The notes: generated from the letters alone by a model not told the origin. A stretch of 35,019 nucleotides of DNA from Myceligenerans indicum (GCF_016742955.1 NZ_JABBYC010000047.1:1-35019), one strand, 5' to 3'; counted from the first letter of the stretch, positions 14,055 to 21,759 are shown. A program made the numbers and translations.

Positions 14055-14431
14055 TCGGGATGGTTTCCACGGCGGCCACCGTTCTCGGCGACCGGTGGGT
14101 CCGGCTCGCGGCCGAGGCGCCGTCGCCGGGCCCGACGGAGGGAGGGCTGCGCCCCGGCCTGGAAGACACAGACATCTCGCCCGGCCTGGTCGGCTTCCTC
14201 GTCACGTTCGTCGTGGCCGTCGCCTGCGTGTTCCTCTTCCTGTCGCTGGCGCGGCACCTGCGCAAGGCCCGGGCCAACGCGGAGGAGCAGGGCCTGGAGA
14301 TCGACAAGGGCAAGGGCGGCGGGGGCGCCGACATCCAGCGCGACGTGGACCACCGCCCGCCGCAGGACCGGTACCCGCGCGACAGCCAGGGTGGTGTCGT
14401 CGGGCCGCCGGGTGGGACGGGCCCGGCATGA
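14051..14431 (+). CDS. Small single-pass membrane protein coupled to mca
   Basis: A 126-residue protein with a 45-residue N-terminal segment, one transmembrane helix (about 47-67, VGFLVTFVVAVACVFLFLSLA) and a basic, Gly/Pro-rich cytoplasmic tail beginning RHLRKARANAEEQGLEIDKGKGGGG. It starts at the ATGA overlap with mca and ends in an ATGA overlap with the amidase gene, so all three are translated together. A short membrane protein downstream of mca also occurs, from memory, in mycobacteria (Rv1083) and streptomycetes. Function unknown; tethering a mycothiol enzyme to the membrane is conceivable but untested. Confidence 0.82.
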   Translation: MIGMVSTAATVLGDRWVRLAAEAPSPGPTEGGLRPGLEDTDISPGLVGFLVTFVVAVACVFLFLSLARHLRKARANAEEQGLEIDKGKGGGGADIQRDVDHRPPQDRYPRDSQGGVVGPPGGTGPA

Positions 14432-15270
14432 CGAGCGGCATGGTTCCCACCGCCGCGCCGCCGTCCGGGTCGCCGTCGAAGGTGCGGGTCACGGTCGCGC
14501 AGCTCACCGTCTCCGACGACGCCGCCGCGAACCGCGCCACGGCCGAGGGGGCCTTCCGCGAGGCCGCGCGCGTCGGGGCGGACCTGCTCGTGCTGCCCGA
14601 GTACGCCTCGGCGTACGACCCTCGCGGAGTCGGCGCCGAGCACGCGGAACCCCTGGACGGCCCGTACGTCTCGATGTTGCGGCGGCGCGCGGCCGAGGAC
14701 GGTGTGGCGGTGATCGCCGGTGTCGCCCTGCCCGCCGGCGACGGGCGTGCGGCGAACGCGCTCGTCGTCGTGGATCGTGAGGGGGCGCTGGCCGGCGTCT
14801 ACCGCAAGGTCCATCTCTACGATGCGTTCGGGACGCGGGAATCGGATCGCCTGGAGCCGGGTCCTGCCGGCGCCGAACCGGTGACCCTGCCCCTGGGCGG
14901 CCTCACGTTCGGGGTGCTGACCTGCTACGACCTCCGCTTCCCGGAGTCGGCGCGGCGTCTCGTGGACGCGGGGGCCGACGTCCTGGTGTACCCGGCCGCC
15001 TGGATGGCGGGTCCGCTCAAGGTGGACCACTGGCACACGCTGCTGCGGGCACGCGCCATCGAGAACACCGCGATCGTGCTCGGTGTCGGTATGGCGGGCA
15101 GGAGCGTCACCGGACGATCACTGCTGGTCGGTCCGGACGGCGTCGTCGGCCTGGAGCTGGGGGAGGGGCCGGAGATCCGCACCGTCGACCTGGACCCCGC
15201 GGGCGTCGCCGCGACCCGGCGGGCGAACCCTTCCCTGGCCAACCGGCGCTACACGGTCGCCCCCCTCTGA
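14428..15270 (+). CDS. Nitrilase-superfamily carbon-nitrogen hydrolase
   Basis: A 280-residue amidase of the nitrilase superfamily. The Glu-Lys-Cys triad is complete: Glu58 in LLVLPEYA, Lys127 in GVYRKVHLYD and Cys166 in GVLTCYDLRFPE. The family ending IRTVDLDP and the LRARAIENTAIVLG block are also present. KVHLYDAFG and CYDLRFPE point to the Nit/deaminated-glutathione-amidase and omega-amidase branch and not to true nitrilases. Actinobacteria use mycothiol in place of glutathione, so the true substrate is open; the 4-bp overlaps with mca suggest a role in handling mycothiol conjugates. ATG 14428 lies within the overlap. Confidence 0.88.
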   Translation: MTSGMVPTAAPPSGSPSKVRVTVAQLTVSDDAAANRATAEGAFREAARVGADLLVLPEYASAYDPRGVGAEHAEPLDGPYVSMLRRRAAEDGVAVIAGVALPAGDGRAANALVVVDREGALAGVYRKVHLYDAFGTRESDRLEPGPAGAEPVTLPLGGLTFGVLTCYDLRFPESARRLVDAGADVLVYPAAWMAGPLKVDHWHTLLRARAIENTAIVLGVGMAGRSVTGRSLLVGPDGVVGLELGEGPEIRTVDLDPAGVAATRRANPSLANRRYTVAPL

Positions 15271-15316
15271 CGCCTGCGTGTCGCGGACGCCTCGCGCGGG
15301 GCCGGTACCGCTCCCG

Positions 15317-16123
15317 TCAGGCCCGCAGGGCGGCCAGGTAGATCGCCACGACGTGGCAGGCGAAGCCCACGACCGTGAGCACGTGGAAGATCTCGTGGAA
15401 CCCGAACCATCGGGGGCTGGGGTCGGGCTTCTTCGTGGCGTAGACGACGGCGCCCAGGGTGTAGGCGATGCCACCGGAGATGACCAGCCACACCACGGCC
15501 GGTCCGCCGGCCTCCCAGAACGCCTTCATGTAGCCGACCGCCACCCAGCCGAGCGCGACGTAGATCGGGGTGTAGACCCAGCGTGGCGCGTGCAGCCAGA
15601 CGATGCGTCCGATCAGGCCGGCCAGGGCTCCGCTCCACACGATCCACAGCAGGATCGTGGCGGCTCGCTGGTCCAGCAGCGTGACCGCGAGCGGGGTGTA
15701 GGTGCCCGCGATGATGAGGAAGATGTTGGAGTGGTCGGCCCGGCGCAGGATGCCTTCGGTCCTCGGGGACCAGGTTCCGCGGTGGTAGACGGCGCTCGTA
15801 CCGAACAGCAGTGCCGCGGTGAGGCCGAACACGGCGACCGACCACTTCGCGGCGGCGCCCGGGGCGAGGGCGACCAGCGTGATGCTCGCGGCGAGGGCGA
15901 AGGGGAACGTCCCCGCGTGGATCCAGCCGCGCAGGCGCGGCTTGATCTTCCGCTCCACCGTGTCCGAGACGGTCGTGGAGAGGGTGTGGACAGCTCCGGT
16001 CACGGTCCCGCGGACGTCGTCGAAGGTGTCGCCGACTCGGTCGATGGTGCCCGACACCTTGTCGCGGACGTTTTCCACAGGACCCGACGAGGGGCGGCCG
16101 GGCTGATCCGTTGCTGCTACCAC
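15317..16123 (-). CDS. trhA: TrhA/hemolysin III family (PAQR-like) membrane protein
   Basis: A 268-residue membrane protein of the HlyIII/PAQR family. About 75 residues of charged N-terminal sequence rich in V-R-D-K and T-V-x-D repeats, possibly amphipathic, precede seven hydrophobic helices (about 85-265). The family signatures are SAVYHRGTW, LRRADHSNIFLIIAGTYTP and the C-terminal FHEIFHVLTVVGFACHVV; the conserved Ser, His and Asp residues form the presumed metal site. Bacterial members are linked to membrane lipid homeostasis, and haemolysis is not implied. GTG 16123 has GGAGG 7 nt upstream; a TTG at 16153 would extend it by 10 residues. Its promoter holds a strong inverted repeat. Divergent from the prenyltransferase, as in Rv1085c-Rv1086 (from memory). 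Confidence 0.9.
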   Translation of the reverse strand: MVAATDQPGRPSSGPVENVRDKVSGTIDRVGDTFDDVRGTVTGAVHTLSTTVSDTVERKIKPRLRGWIHAGTFPFALAASITLVALAPGAAAKWSVAVFGLTAALLFGTSAVYHRGTWSPRTEGILRRADHSNIFLIIAGTYTPLAVTLLDQRAATILLWIVWSGALAGLIGRIVWLHAPRWVYTPIYVALGWVAVGYMKAFWEAGGPAVVWLVISGGIAYTLGAVVYATKKPDPSPRWFGFHEIFHVLTVVGFACHVVAIYLAALRA

Positions 16124-16151
16124 GTGGTTTCCTCCGATCGACGGGCAGGGC

Positions 16152-16173
16152 AAACCTACGGTAGCGTAGGTTT
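16152..16173. promoter_or_regulatory. Operator-like inverted repeat upstream of trhA
   Basis: AAACCTACG-GTAG-CGTAGGTTT is a perfect 9-bp inverted repeat with a 4-bp centre, 29 bp before the trhA start. It covers the candidate minus-strand -10 boxes (TACGCT, TAGGTT). Size and symmetry suit a TetR-type repressor. Confidence 0.65.
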
Positions 16174-16274
16174 TTACCAGCCTAAGGGGTGGAGCTGCCC
16201 GGCGGCGTCGGCGGTGTGAAGATCCTGCGGCGGCTTGGCACGTGGGCTCGTGCTATGCGTCGGCCGGGGCGCGG

Positions 16275-16280
16275 TAGCGT
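16275..16280 (+). promoter_or_regulatory. -10 box of the cis-prenyltransferase gene
   Basis: TAGCGT ends 6 nt before the GTG at 16287, fitting a leaderless transcript. No clear -35. Confidence 0.5.
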
Positions 16281-16286
16281 TTTCTC

Positions 16287-17048
16287 GTGCGTCTGCCCTC
16301 ACCTCTCTACCGACTTTACGAGCGCCGTCTCGCGCGCAGCCTCGACGGCGCGTCGCTGCCGCGGCACATCGGCGTGATGCTCGACGGGAACCGTCGCTGG
16401 GCCAAGTCGTTCGGCGAGACCGCGGCGACGGGGCACCGCCGGGGCGCCGACAAGATCGCGGATCTGCTGAGCTGGGCGGAGCCGCTGGGGATCGAGGTCG
16501 TGACGCTGTGGATGCTGTCCACGGACAACCTGCGCCGCTCGCCGTCGGAGCTCGAGAACCTCCTGGAGATCATCGAGGACGCGGTCCGTGACCTCGCGGA
16601 CTCGGGTCGCTGGCGGGTGCGCGTGATCGGCAGGCTCGATCTCCTCCCCGAACGTCTCTCGCGTGCGCTGCGCCAGGCCCAGGAGGGCACGGCCGGGGTC
16701 GGCGGGCTGCAGGTGAACGTGGCGATCGGCTACGGCGGGCGGCAGGAGATCGCCGACGCCGTGCGCTCGTACCTCACCGAGGAGGCAAAGAACGGCGCGA
16801 CGCTCGAGGAGCTCGCCGAGCGGACCGACGTCGAGCACATCGCCGAGCATCTGTACACGCGCGGCCAGCCGGATCCGGAGCTGGTCATCCGCACCTCGGG
16901 CGAGCAGCGCGTCGGCGGGTTCCTCATGTGGCAGTCGATGCACTCGGAGTACTACTTCTGCGAGGCCTACTGGCCGGCGTTCCGGCGGGTCGACTTCCTG
17001 CGCGCGCTGCGCGACTTCTCCCAGCGTGAGCGCCGTCTCGGACGCTGA
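16287..17048 (+). CDS. uppS: cis-prenyltransferase (isoprenyl diphosphate synthase)
   Basis: A 253-residue enzyme that condenses isopentenyl diphosphate in Z configuration for polyprenyl carriers of cell-wall synthesis. The signature is HIGVMLDGNRRWAK, with catalytic Asp33, followed by GHRRGADK, LWMLSTDNLRRS, the IGYGGRQEI segment and the substrate-binding DPELVIRTSGEQRVGGFLMWQS block. The DGNRRWA form (in place of DGNGRWA) and the HlyIII neighbour recall M. tuberculosis Rv1086, a short-chain (C15) Z-farnesyl diphosphate synthase, so it may supply the primer for a second, long-chain enzyme encoded elsewhere. Product length cannot be decided here. GTG 16287 follows the -10 box directly. Confidence 0.92.
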   Translation: MRLPSPLYRLYERRLARSLDGASLPRHIGVMLDGNRRWAKSFGETAATGHRRGADKIADLLSWAEPLGIEVVTLWMLSTDNLRRSPSELENLLEIIEDAVRDLADSGRWRVRVIGRLDLLPERLSRALRQAQEGTAGVGGLQVNVAIGYGGRQEIADAVRSYLTEEAKNGATLEELAERTDVEHIAEHLYTRGQPDPELVIRTSGEQRVGGFLMWQSMHSEYYFCEAYWPAFRRVDFLRALRDFSQRERRLGR

Positions 17049-17206
17049 GTTCCGCGCCTCGCCGGCGCCTCGCCCGGGCCGGGTCCTGGCGTGCGTTTCC
17101 GCGTCGAGGAGCCTGTCATGAAAATGTACGCCATATTCGTCCTTCCTGCGGAAATCTGATCCGTCCTCGGGTAGCGTGCAAGCTCAGGCAGGAGAGGAAG
17201 TACTCG

Positions 17207-17692
17207 ATGACAGTGAGAGACCGGCCGGCTCCGACAGCTCGCGAGGCGGCGGAGGCATGGGAATCGCTCTTCCGTACCCAGGTCACGCTGATGCGCCGGT
17301 TGCTCGCCGACGACATCTGGGACGAGCTGAGCATGCGCGAGTACGACGTCCTGTTCACACTGTCCGTGGGTGCCGGATCGATGCGGCTGCGGGACCTGAA
17401 CGAGAACATCCTCATGGCGCAGTCGTCGCTGTCACGCCTGGTCGATCGGTTGGAGCGGCGCGGCCTCGTGCGGCGCGAGTCGGCGCCCGAGGACGGCCGG
17501 GGGGTGAAGGTGGTGCTCACCGATGCCGGCGTGCGCATGCAGAAGGAGGTCGGCCTGCGCCACGTGCGATCGATCGCCCACTACGTCGGTTCCGCGATGC
17601 CCGCCGATGACCTCGCGGCCCTGCGCGCACTGCTCGACAAGCTGCGCGCGGCACAGTCCGGGATCCCGGACCGCTCCCGGAGCGTCTCCTAG
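17207..17692 (+). CDS. MarR family transcriptional regulator
   Basis: A 161-residue winged-helix regulator. An N-terminal dimerisation helix (about 12-35) is followed by the DNA-binding core: MREYDVLFTLSVGAGSMRLRDL, ENILMAQSSLSRLVDRLERRGLVRR (recognition helix and turn) and the wing SAPEDGRGVKVVLTDAG. The C-terminal helices complete the dimer interface. The ligand and targets are unknown; no obvious effector gene is adjacent on the same strand. ATG 17207 is supported by CAGGAGAGGA upstream, and a -10 TAGCGT lies at 17172-17177, giving a short leader. It is convergent with the LysR gene, 25 bp away. Confidence 0.92.
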   Translation: MTVRDRPAPTAREAAEAWESLFRTQVTLMRRLLADDIWDELSMREYDVLFTLSVGAGSMRLRDLNENILMAQSSLSRLVDRLERRGLVRRESAPEDGRGVKVVLTDAGVRMQKEVGLRHVRSIAHYVGSAMPADDLAALRALLDKLRAAQSGIPDRSRSVS

Positions 17693-17717
17693 GGCACCGT
17701 CGCGTGCCTGGCGCCGA

Positions 17718-18629
17718 TCACAACGCGACCCGCGCGATCGCGTCCGCGACCTCGCGAACCGCCACCCGTGACATCGCGGCACGGCGCCCCACCAGGTGGA
17801 TGTCCCGCTCCAGGGGATCGCCGAACGGCAGGATCCGTACGGCATATCGGTCGTCGACGGCGAGTCGCGGCAGCAGCGTCACCGCCAGTCCGGCCTCCAC
17901 GTACCGCAGCAGCGAACCGTAGGACGTGCAGCGTGCGGCGATCCGTGGCCGGAACCCGGCGCGCAGACAGAGCCGTTCGGCCAGGTCCGCAAGGTGCGCC
18001 CCCGGATTCTCGAACGCCCACGTGGCGTCCGCCAGCGCGGCCAGGTGGACGACGTCGCCGGGCCCGGCCGGCCCGTCCGCGCCCGGAGGCGCTGCGTCCC
18101 TCGCGAGGACCAGGACGACGTCGTCCCTGGTCAAGGGCGTGCGGATGAGGTCGGGGTCCGAGGGTTCGGGGGAGTCCTGGAAGTCACCGCTGACCGCGAG
18201 ATCGACCTCGCCACGGCGGAGGGCGGGCAGGGCCTCGGACGGCTCCGCCTCGGTCAGGACGACGGAGATCCGCGGGTGGGTGGCGCGCAGGCGCCGCACC
18301 GCCGGGATCAGGATGGTGTGCAGGCCGCTGGTGAACACGGCCACCCGCACCGTGCCGGTCGGTTCGGAGTGGAGGCCCGCGATCTCGGCCTCGACCGACT
18401 CGATGTGATCCAGGATCTCCGCCGCGTGCTGGGCCAGCGCCAGCCCGACCGGTGTCAGGCGGACGCGGCGCCCGACGCGCTCCAGCAGGTGCGCGCCCGC
18501 CTCCTTCTCCAGTGTGGCGAGCTGCTGCGAGACGCTCGACGGGCTCATGTGCAGCACGTCCGCCACGGCGCGCACGGTGCCGAGCTGATGGAGCTGGCGC
18601 AGCAGGTGCAGGCGCCAGGGATCGAGCAT
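17718..18629 (-). CDS. LysR family regulator, probable controller of ald
   Basis: A 303-residue LysR-type regulator. The N-terminal HTH (about 1-60: LHLLRQLHQLGTVRAVADVLHMSPSSVSQQLATLEKE) and linker helix precede the effector domain (about 90-298: TVRVAVFTSG, RGEVDLAVSGDF, VEAGLAVTLLPRLA). It is divergent from alanine dehydrogenase with 102 bp between starts, and that gap contains two adjacent inverted repeats of T-N11-A form, the usual LysR arrangement of recognition and activation sites. Control of ald, perhaps with an amino acid as ligand, is inferred from this layout. The mycobacterial ald activator AldR is an Lrp protein, so this would be a different regulator for the same job. Confidence 0.9.
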   Translation of the reverse strand: MLDPWRLHLLRQLHQLGTVRAVADVLHMSPSSVSQQLATLEKEAGAHLLERVGRRVRLTPVGLALAQHAAEILDHIESVEAEIAGLHSEPTGTVRVAVFTSGLHTILIPAVRRLRATHPRISVVLTEAEPSEALPALRRGEVDLAVSGDFQDSPEPSDPDLIRTPLTRDDVVLVLARDAAPPGADGPAGPGDVVHLAALADATWAFENPGAHLADLAERLCLRAGFRPRIAARCTSYGSLLRYVEAGLAVTLLPRLAVDDRYAVRILPFGDPLERDIHLVGRRAAMSRVAVREVADAIARVAL

Positions 18630-18658
18630 GGCGGTCCTCCGTCGGCAGGGTGGTTGCT

Positions 18659-18692
18659 GTTCGGTTTATCCGAACATTCTATTCAGGAATGT
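18659..18692. promoter_or_regulatory. Tandem LysR-type binding sites between lysR and ald
   Basis: GTTCGG-N5-CCGAAC (18659-18675) and ACATTC-N7-GAATGT (18674-18692) abut, nearly centre to centre on one face of the helix (16 bp). Each fits T-N11-A. The second lies just upstream of the ald -35. Confidence 0.65.
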
Positions 18693-18696
18693 GACC

Positions 18697-18725
18697 TGGA
18701 CCGCACAGCGAGACCGGCCTACGGT
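18697..18725 (+). promoter_or_regulatory. ald promoter (leaderless)
   Basis: TGGACC (18697-18702) and TACGGT (18720-18725) are 17 bp apart. The -10 ends 6 nt before the ATG at 18732, so the mRNA likely starts at the start codon. Confidence 0.6.
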
Positions 18726-18731
18726 CAAAGC

Positions 18732-19826
18732 ATGAAGATCGGAATACCCACCGAGATCAAGAACAACGAGAACCGCGTCGGCATCACCCCCGCCGGCGCG
18801 CACGAACTCGTCCGCCGCGGGCACCAGGTCCTCGTCCAGGCCGGCGCCGGCGCCGGGTCGGGATTCACCGACGAGTCCTACCACCTGGCCGGTGCCGTCA
18901 CCCTCGCCACCGCGGACGAGGTCTGGGCGGACTCCGACATGGTCGTCAAGGTCAAGGAACCGATCGAGCCGGAATACGGCCGGATGCGCCGCGACCAGGT
19001 GCTGTTCACCTACCTCCATCTCGCGGCATCGGAGCCGTGCACCCGAGCACTGCTCGACGCCGGCACCACCTCCGTCGCCTACGAGACCGTCCAGCTCGCG
19101 GACCGCTCCCTCCCGCTGCTCGCGCCGATGAGCGAGGTCGCCGGGCGCCTCTCGATCCAGGCGGGCGGCTACCACCTGATGCGCGGCGCCGGCGGCGCGG
19201 GCATCCTCATGGGTGGCGTCCCCGGGACCCCCAAGGCCAAGGTGCTGGTGATCGGCGGCGGCGTCGCCGGCGAGCACGCGGCGGCGAACGCCCTGGGAAT
19301 GGGTGCCGATGTGACCGTCGTCGACATCTCCCTGCCGCGGTTGCGGGACCTCGACCACCGGTTCGGTGGGCAGCTCCACACCCGTTACTCGACCCAGTAC
19401 GAGATCGCCGAGCAGGTGGAGCAGGCCGATCTGGTCATCGGCTCCGTGCTCGTGCCGGGTGCCGCGGCGCCCAAGCTGGTCACCGACCAGATGGTCAAGG
19501 CGGCAAAGCCCGGCACCGTGTTCGTGGACATCGCCATCGACCAGGGTGGCTGCTTCGAGGGCTCCCACCCGACCACGCACGACGACCCGACGTTCACCGT
19601 CCACGACGCCCTCTACTACTGCGTCGCCAACATGCCTGGTGCCGTGCCGCAGACCTCCACCCGTGCGCTGACCAACGCCACCCTCCCGTACGTCGTCGCG
19701 CTCGCCGACAAGGGCTGGGAGGCGGCGCTGGCCGCGGACCCCGCACTCGCCAAGGGCCTCAGCACCCACGCCGGCGAACTGCGCAGCAAGGAGGTCGGCG
19801 AAGCCCTCGGGCTGGCGGCCGGCTGA
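18732..19826 (+). CDS. ald: Alanine dehydrogenase
   Basis: A 364-residue NAD-dependent enzyme for the reversible conversion of L-alanine to pyruvate, ammonium and NADH. Arg15, Lys75, His96 and Asp270 fall exactly where the catalytic and substrate residues of known Ald enzymes are (KNNENRVGITP, VVKVKEPIEPEYG, FTYLHLAAS, FVDIAIDQGGCFEGS). The Rossmann motif VLVIGGGVAGEHAA follows near residue 172. Full length. ATG 18732 lies directly after the promoter. The divergent LysR gene and its paired binding sites suggest regulated expression, for example by alanine or by carbon and nitrogen supply. Confidence 0.97.
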   Translation: MKIGIPTEIKNNENRVGITPAGAHELVRRGHQVLVQAGAGAGSGFTDESYHLAGAVTLATADEVWADSDMVVKVKEPIEPEYGRMRRDQVLFTYLHLAASEPCTRALLDAGTTSVAYETVQLADRSLPLLAPMSEVAGRLSIQAGGYHLMRGAGGAGILMGGVPGTPKAKVLVIGGGVAGEHAAANALGMGADVTVVDISLPRLRDLDHRFGGQLHTRYSTQYEIAEQVEQADLVIGSVLVPGAAAPKLVTDQMVKAAKPGTVFVDIAIDQGGCFEGSHPTTHDDPTFTVHDALYYCVANMPGAVPQTSTRALTNATLPYVVALADKGWEAALAADPALAKGLSTHAGELRSKEVGEALGLAAG

Positions 19827-19929
19827 TCTCGGCGCCGTCGGGGTGGGCGTGGCTGTGACGGCGAACTCCGAGCGTTATGGTGCGTTCGTCCGAAAGACGC
19901 CAGTCACCCAGCTCCGAGAGGACGTTGCG

Positions 19930-20361
19930 TTGAGCACGCCCCAGCCCCCCAGCCCCTACGGGCAGCCACAGTACGGCCGATGGTCGCAACACGCCGCCCA
20001 TGCCCCAGGTGATGCCGTACTTCCCGCGCCGCCTCCGCCGGCACCCGGCCCGTACGGAACGGCACCGGTGCAGTCCCTCCACCCCGATGTTCATGGTCTG
20101 CCGCTGGTGAAGCCGGCCTCCCGGTTCGGGCTCGCGATCGCCGTGACCGTGCTCTTCTCCATGCTGTTCGGCATCATCGCGATCGTCTTCGCGTGCCAGG
20201 TCGACGCCAAGTGGCGCCGGGGAGACGTCGAGGGCGCCAGGAGCGCCTCCCGGCAGGCGCTCGGCTGGTCCCTCGTGGGGATCGGTTTCACCGTCATGAC
20301 CGTCGTGGCGGTCGTCGTGCTCGCCGCCCTCGGCGCGCTCGGCGAGCCGGCAGGCTACTGA
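19930..20361 (+). CDS. CD225/dispanin-like two-helix membrane protein
   Basis: A 143-residue membrane protein. The first 60 residues are rich in Pro, Gln, Tyr and Gly (STPQPPSPYGQPQYG), as in many actinobacterial envelope proteins. Two membrane segments follow (about 65-92, FGLAIAVTVLFSMLFGIIAIV; about 112-138). The loop ACQVDAKWRRGDVEGARSASRQALGWSLVG matches the CD225/dispanin signature. Function in bacteria is unknown; eukaryotic relatives (IFITM) bend or stiffen membranes. The TTG at 19930 is proposed because GAGAGGA lies about 9 nt upstream; a more upstream in-frame GTG (19843) lacks such a site. A possible -10 TATGGT is at 19876-19881. Start choice is moderately sure. Confidence 0.75.
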   Translation: MSTPQPPSPYGQPQYGRWSQHAAHAPGDAVLPAPPPPAPGPYGTAPVQSLHPDVHGLPLVKPASRFGLAIAVTVLFSMLFGIIAIVFACQVDAKWRRGDVEGARSASRQALGWSLVGIGFTVMTVVAVVVLAALGALGEPAGY

Positions 20362-20513
20362 CGCGCGCCGAGGATGTGTCCCTGGGCCCAGGGCCCTGGG
20401 GACACGGCGCCACGCCTGTCCCGCCGCCGTCACCGCCCTCGGGATGGCGTCCGCGGTGGCAGGCCGGTCTGGGGATCGGCCCCGGTCCGGGGATCGGCTC
20501 CGCCCGGAACGGC

Positions 20514-20519
20514 TACGGT
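20514..20519 (+). promoter_or_regulatory. -10 box of the 20527 membrane protein
   Basis: TACGGT lies 7 nt before the ATG at 20527, consistent with a leaderless transcript. Confidence 0.45.
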
Positions 20520-20526
20520 TCGGCGG

Positions 20527-21654
20527 ATGGCAAGAATTGTCGGTCCGGCCCGAGCGGCCGCTCGCGGGTGGAGCCCGGAGTGGCTGCTCGCGCTCGTCGT
20601 CGTGGCGATCTACGTGAACCAGATCGCGTTCACCCTCTACGTGCTCGCGGTGCACGACGGAGACCCGGCGTTCGTCGCGAGCTACCTGCCGCCCGGCTGG
20701 TTCGACCTGTTCACGCCGTCGTGGCTGGTCGTTTGGGCCGACCACCTGCCCTGGCCGGAGCTCCTCGCGCCGAGCGTGCTGCATGTGCAGGCCTTCCTCG
20801 AACTGCCTCTCGTGCTGCTGGTGTACCTGGTGGTGCTGCGCAGGCTGGACCCTGCCGGCGGGCGCAGGATGGTGTCCGGCTGGTGGCCGTGGGTGGCGTC
20901 GGCGGTGTGGACCGCGACGTTCTGCCTGGTGGAGATTTTGCTGTCGAACCCGTGGACCACAGGGGACGTGGTGCTCCGCGGCGTCTCGGCGCTGGTCACG
21001 CCCTGGGTGCTCTCGCGCGTGGCGCGCGGCACTCGCCCCGAGGCCGATGCCGGCCGGGACGGGCCGGTGCACCTCCTGCTGTTCGGTGCGACGACGGCGG
21101 GTCTGGGCTGCCTCGTGCTGATCGTCTACGACACGGCCCTGCTCTACAACCTCGGCCATCTCCCGAGGGTGACAGCCCTCGCGGCGGGCGTGCTGGCCGG
21201 TACGGTGCTCCTCGGCCTGCTCGACGGGTGGCGCGCACGAGCCTCTCGCCCCGGGCGGCCCGCGGGCGCCTCGCCGCTCGTGGCCGCCTTCCTTCGGCAC
21301 CTGCTGCTCCTCTTCCTGATCCCGGCGCTGCCCGTGCGGTACTCCCTGTCGTTCTTCGGTACACCATGGGTCGCCGCGGGGAGCGTGGCGGTGATCGTGA
21401 CCGCCGCCGCCGTGCTCGCCCTGCGGGAGACGAACCCGCCGGCGGCGCAGGTCGCCGGGCTCGGCGGCATCGGTGCCCTGGCCGCCGCCGCGGGCTGGAC
21501 GACGGTGCGGGCAGTGCGGGCGGCAGCGCCGTCGTCGTACGTGGAACTGCCGCTCGGCGTCGCGATGGGCGTGGCGTTCGTCGTCCTGGTGCTCGGCAGC
21601 GCACTTCTGGACGGCAGGAGGCCGGCCCGGGCGGCCCCGCGCGCGAGGACGTGA
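20527..21654 (+). CDS. Polytopic membrane protein of unknown function
   Basis: A 375-residue protein with about ten hydrophobic segments, for example WLLALVVVAIYVNQIAFTL (about 18-37), LELPLVLLVYLVVL, WVASAVWTATFCLVEILL, HLLLFGATTAGLGCLVLIVY, LAAGVLAGTVLLGLL, LLLLFLIPALPVRYSLSFF, AVIVTAAAVLAL and LGVAMGVAFVVLVLGSALL. No transporter or enzyme motif was recognised. Charged residues within the membrane are few; PWPELLAPSVLHVQ lies in the first large loop. It is followed by a short basic tail (RRPARAAPRART). ATG 20527 is selected by the -10 box just upstream; the frame stays open further back to 20374 but without support. Confidence 0.75.
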   Translation: MARIVGPARAAARGWSPEWLLALVVVAIYVNQIAFTLYVLAVHDGDPAFVASYLPPGWFDLFTPSWLVVWADHLPWPELLAPSVLHVQAFLELPLVLLVYLVVLRRLDPAGGRRMVSGWWPWVASAVWTATFCLVEILLSNPWTTGDVVLRGVSALVTPWVLSRVARGTRPEADAGRDGPVHLLLFGATTAGLGCLVLIVYDTALLYNLGHLPRVTALAAGVLAGTVLLGLLDGWRARASRPGRPAGASPLVAAFLRHLLLLFLIPALPVRYSLSFFGTPWVAAGSVAVIVTAAAVLALRETNPPAAQVAGLGGIGALAAAAGWTTVRAVRAAAPSSYVELPLGVAMGVAFVVLVLGSALLDGRRPARAAPRART

Positions 21655-21661
21655 GTCCACG

Positions 21662-21726
21662 CCGTCGCCGCTGCCCGTCGCCGCTGCCCGTCGCCGCTGC
21701 GTTCGCGTGCTGCGTTCGCGCGCTGG
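21662..21726. repeat. Five 13-bp tandem repeats
   Basis: CCGTCGCCGCTGC occurs three times without change (21662-21700), followed by GTTCGCGTGCTGC (21701-21713) and GTTCGCGCGCTGG (21714-21726) in the same register. The array fills the gap between the membrane protein gene and the GNAT promoter. Confidence 0.8.
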
Positions 21727-21747
21727 TCGGTGAGCGACGTCGCGCCG

Positions 21748-21753
21748 TAGGTT
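21748..21753 (+). promoter_or_regulatory. -10 box of the GNAT gene
   Basis: TAGGTT ends 6 nt before the ATG at 21760, indicating a leaderless transcript. Confidence 0.5.
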
Positions 21754-21759
21754 GTGCTC

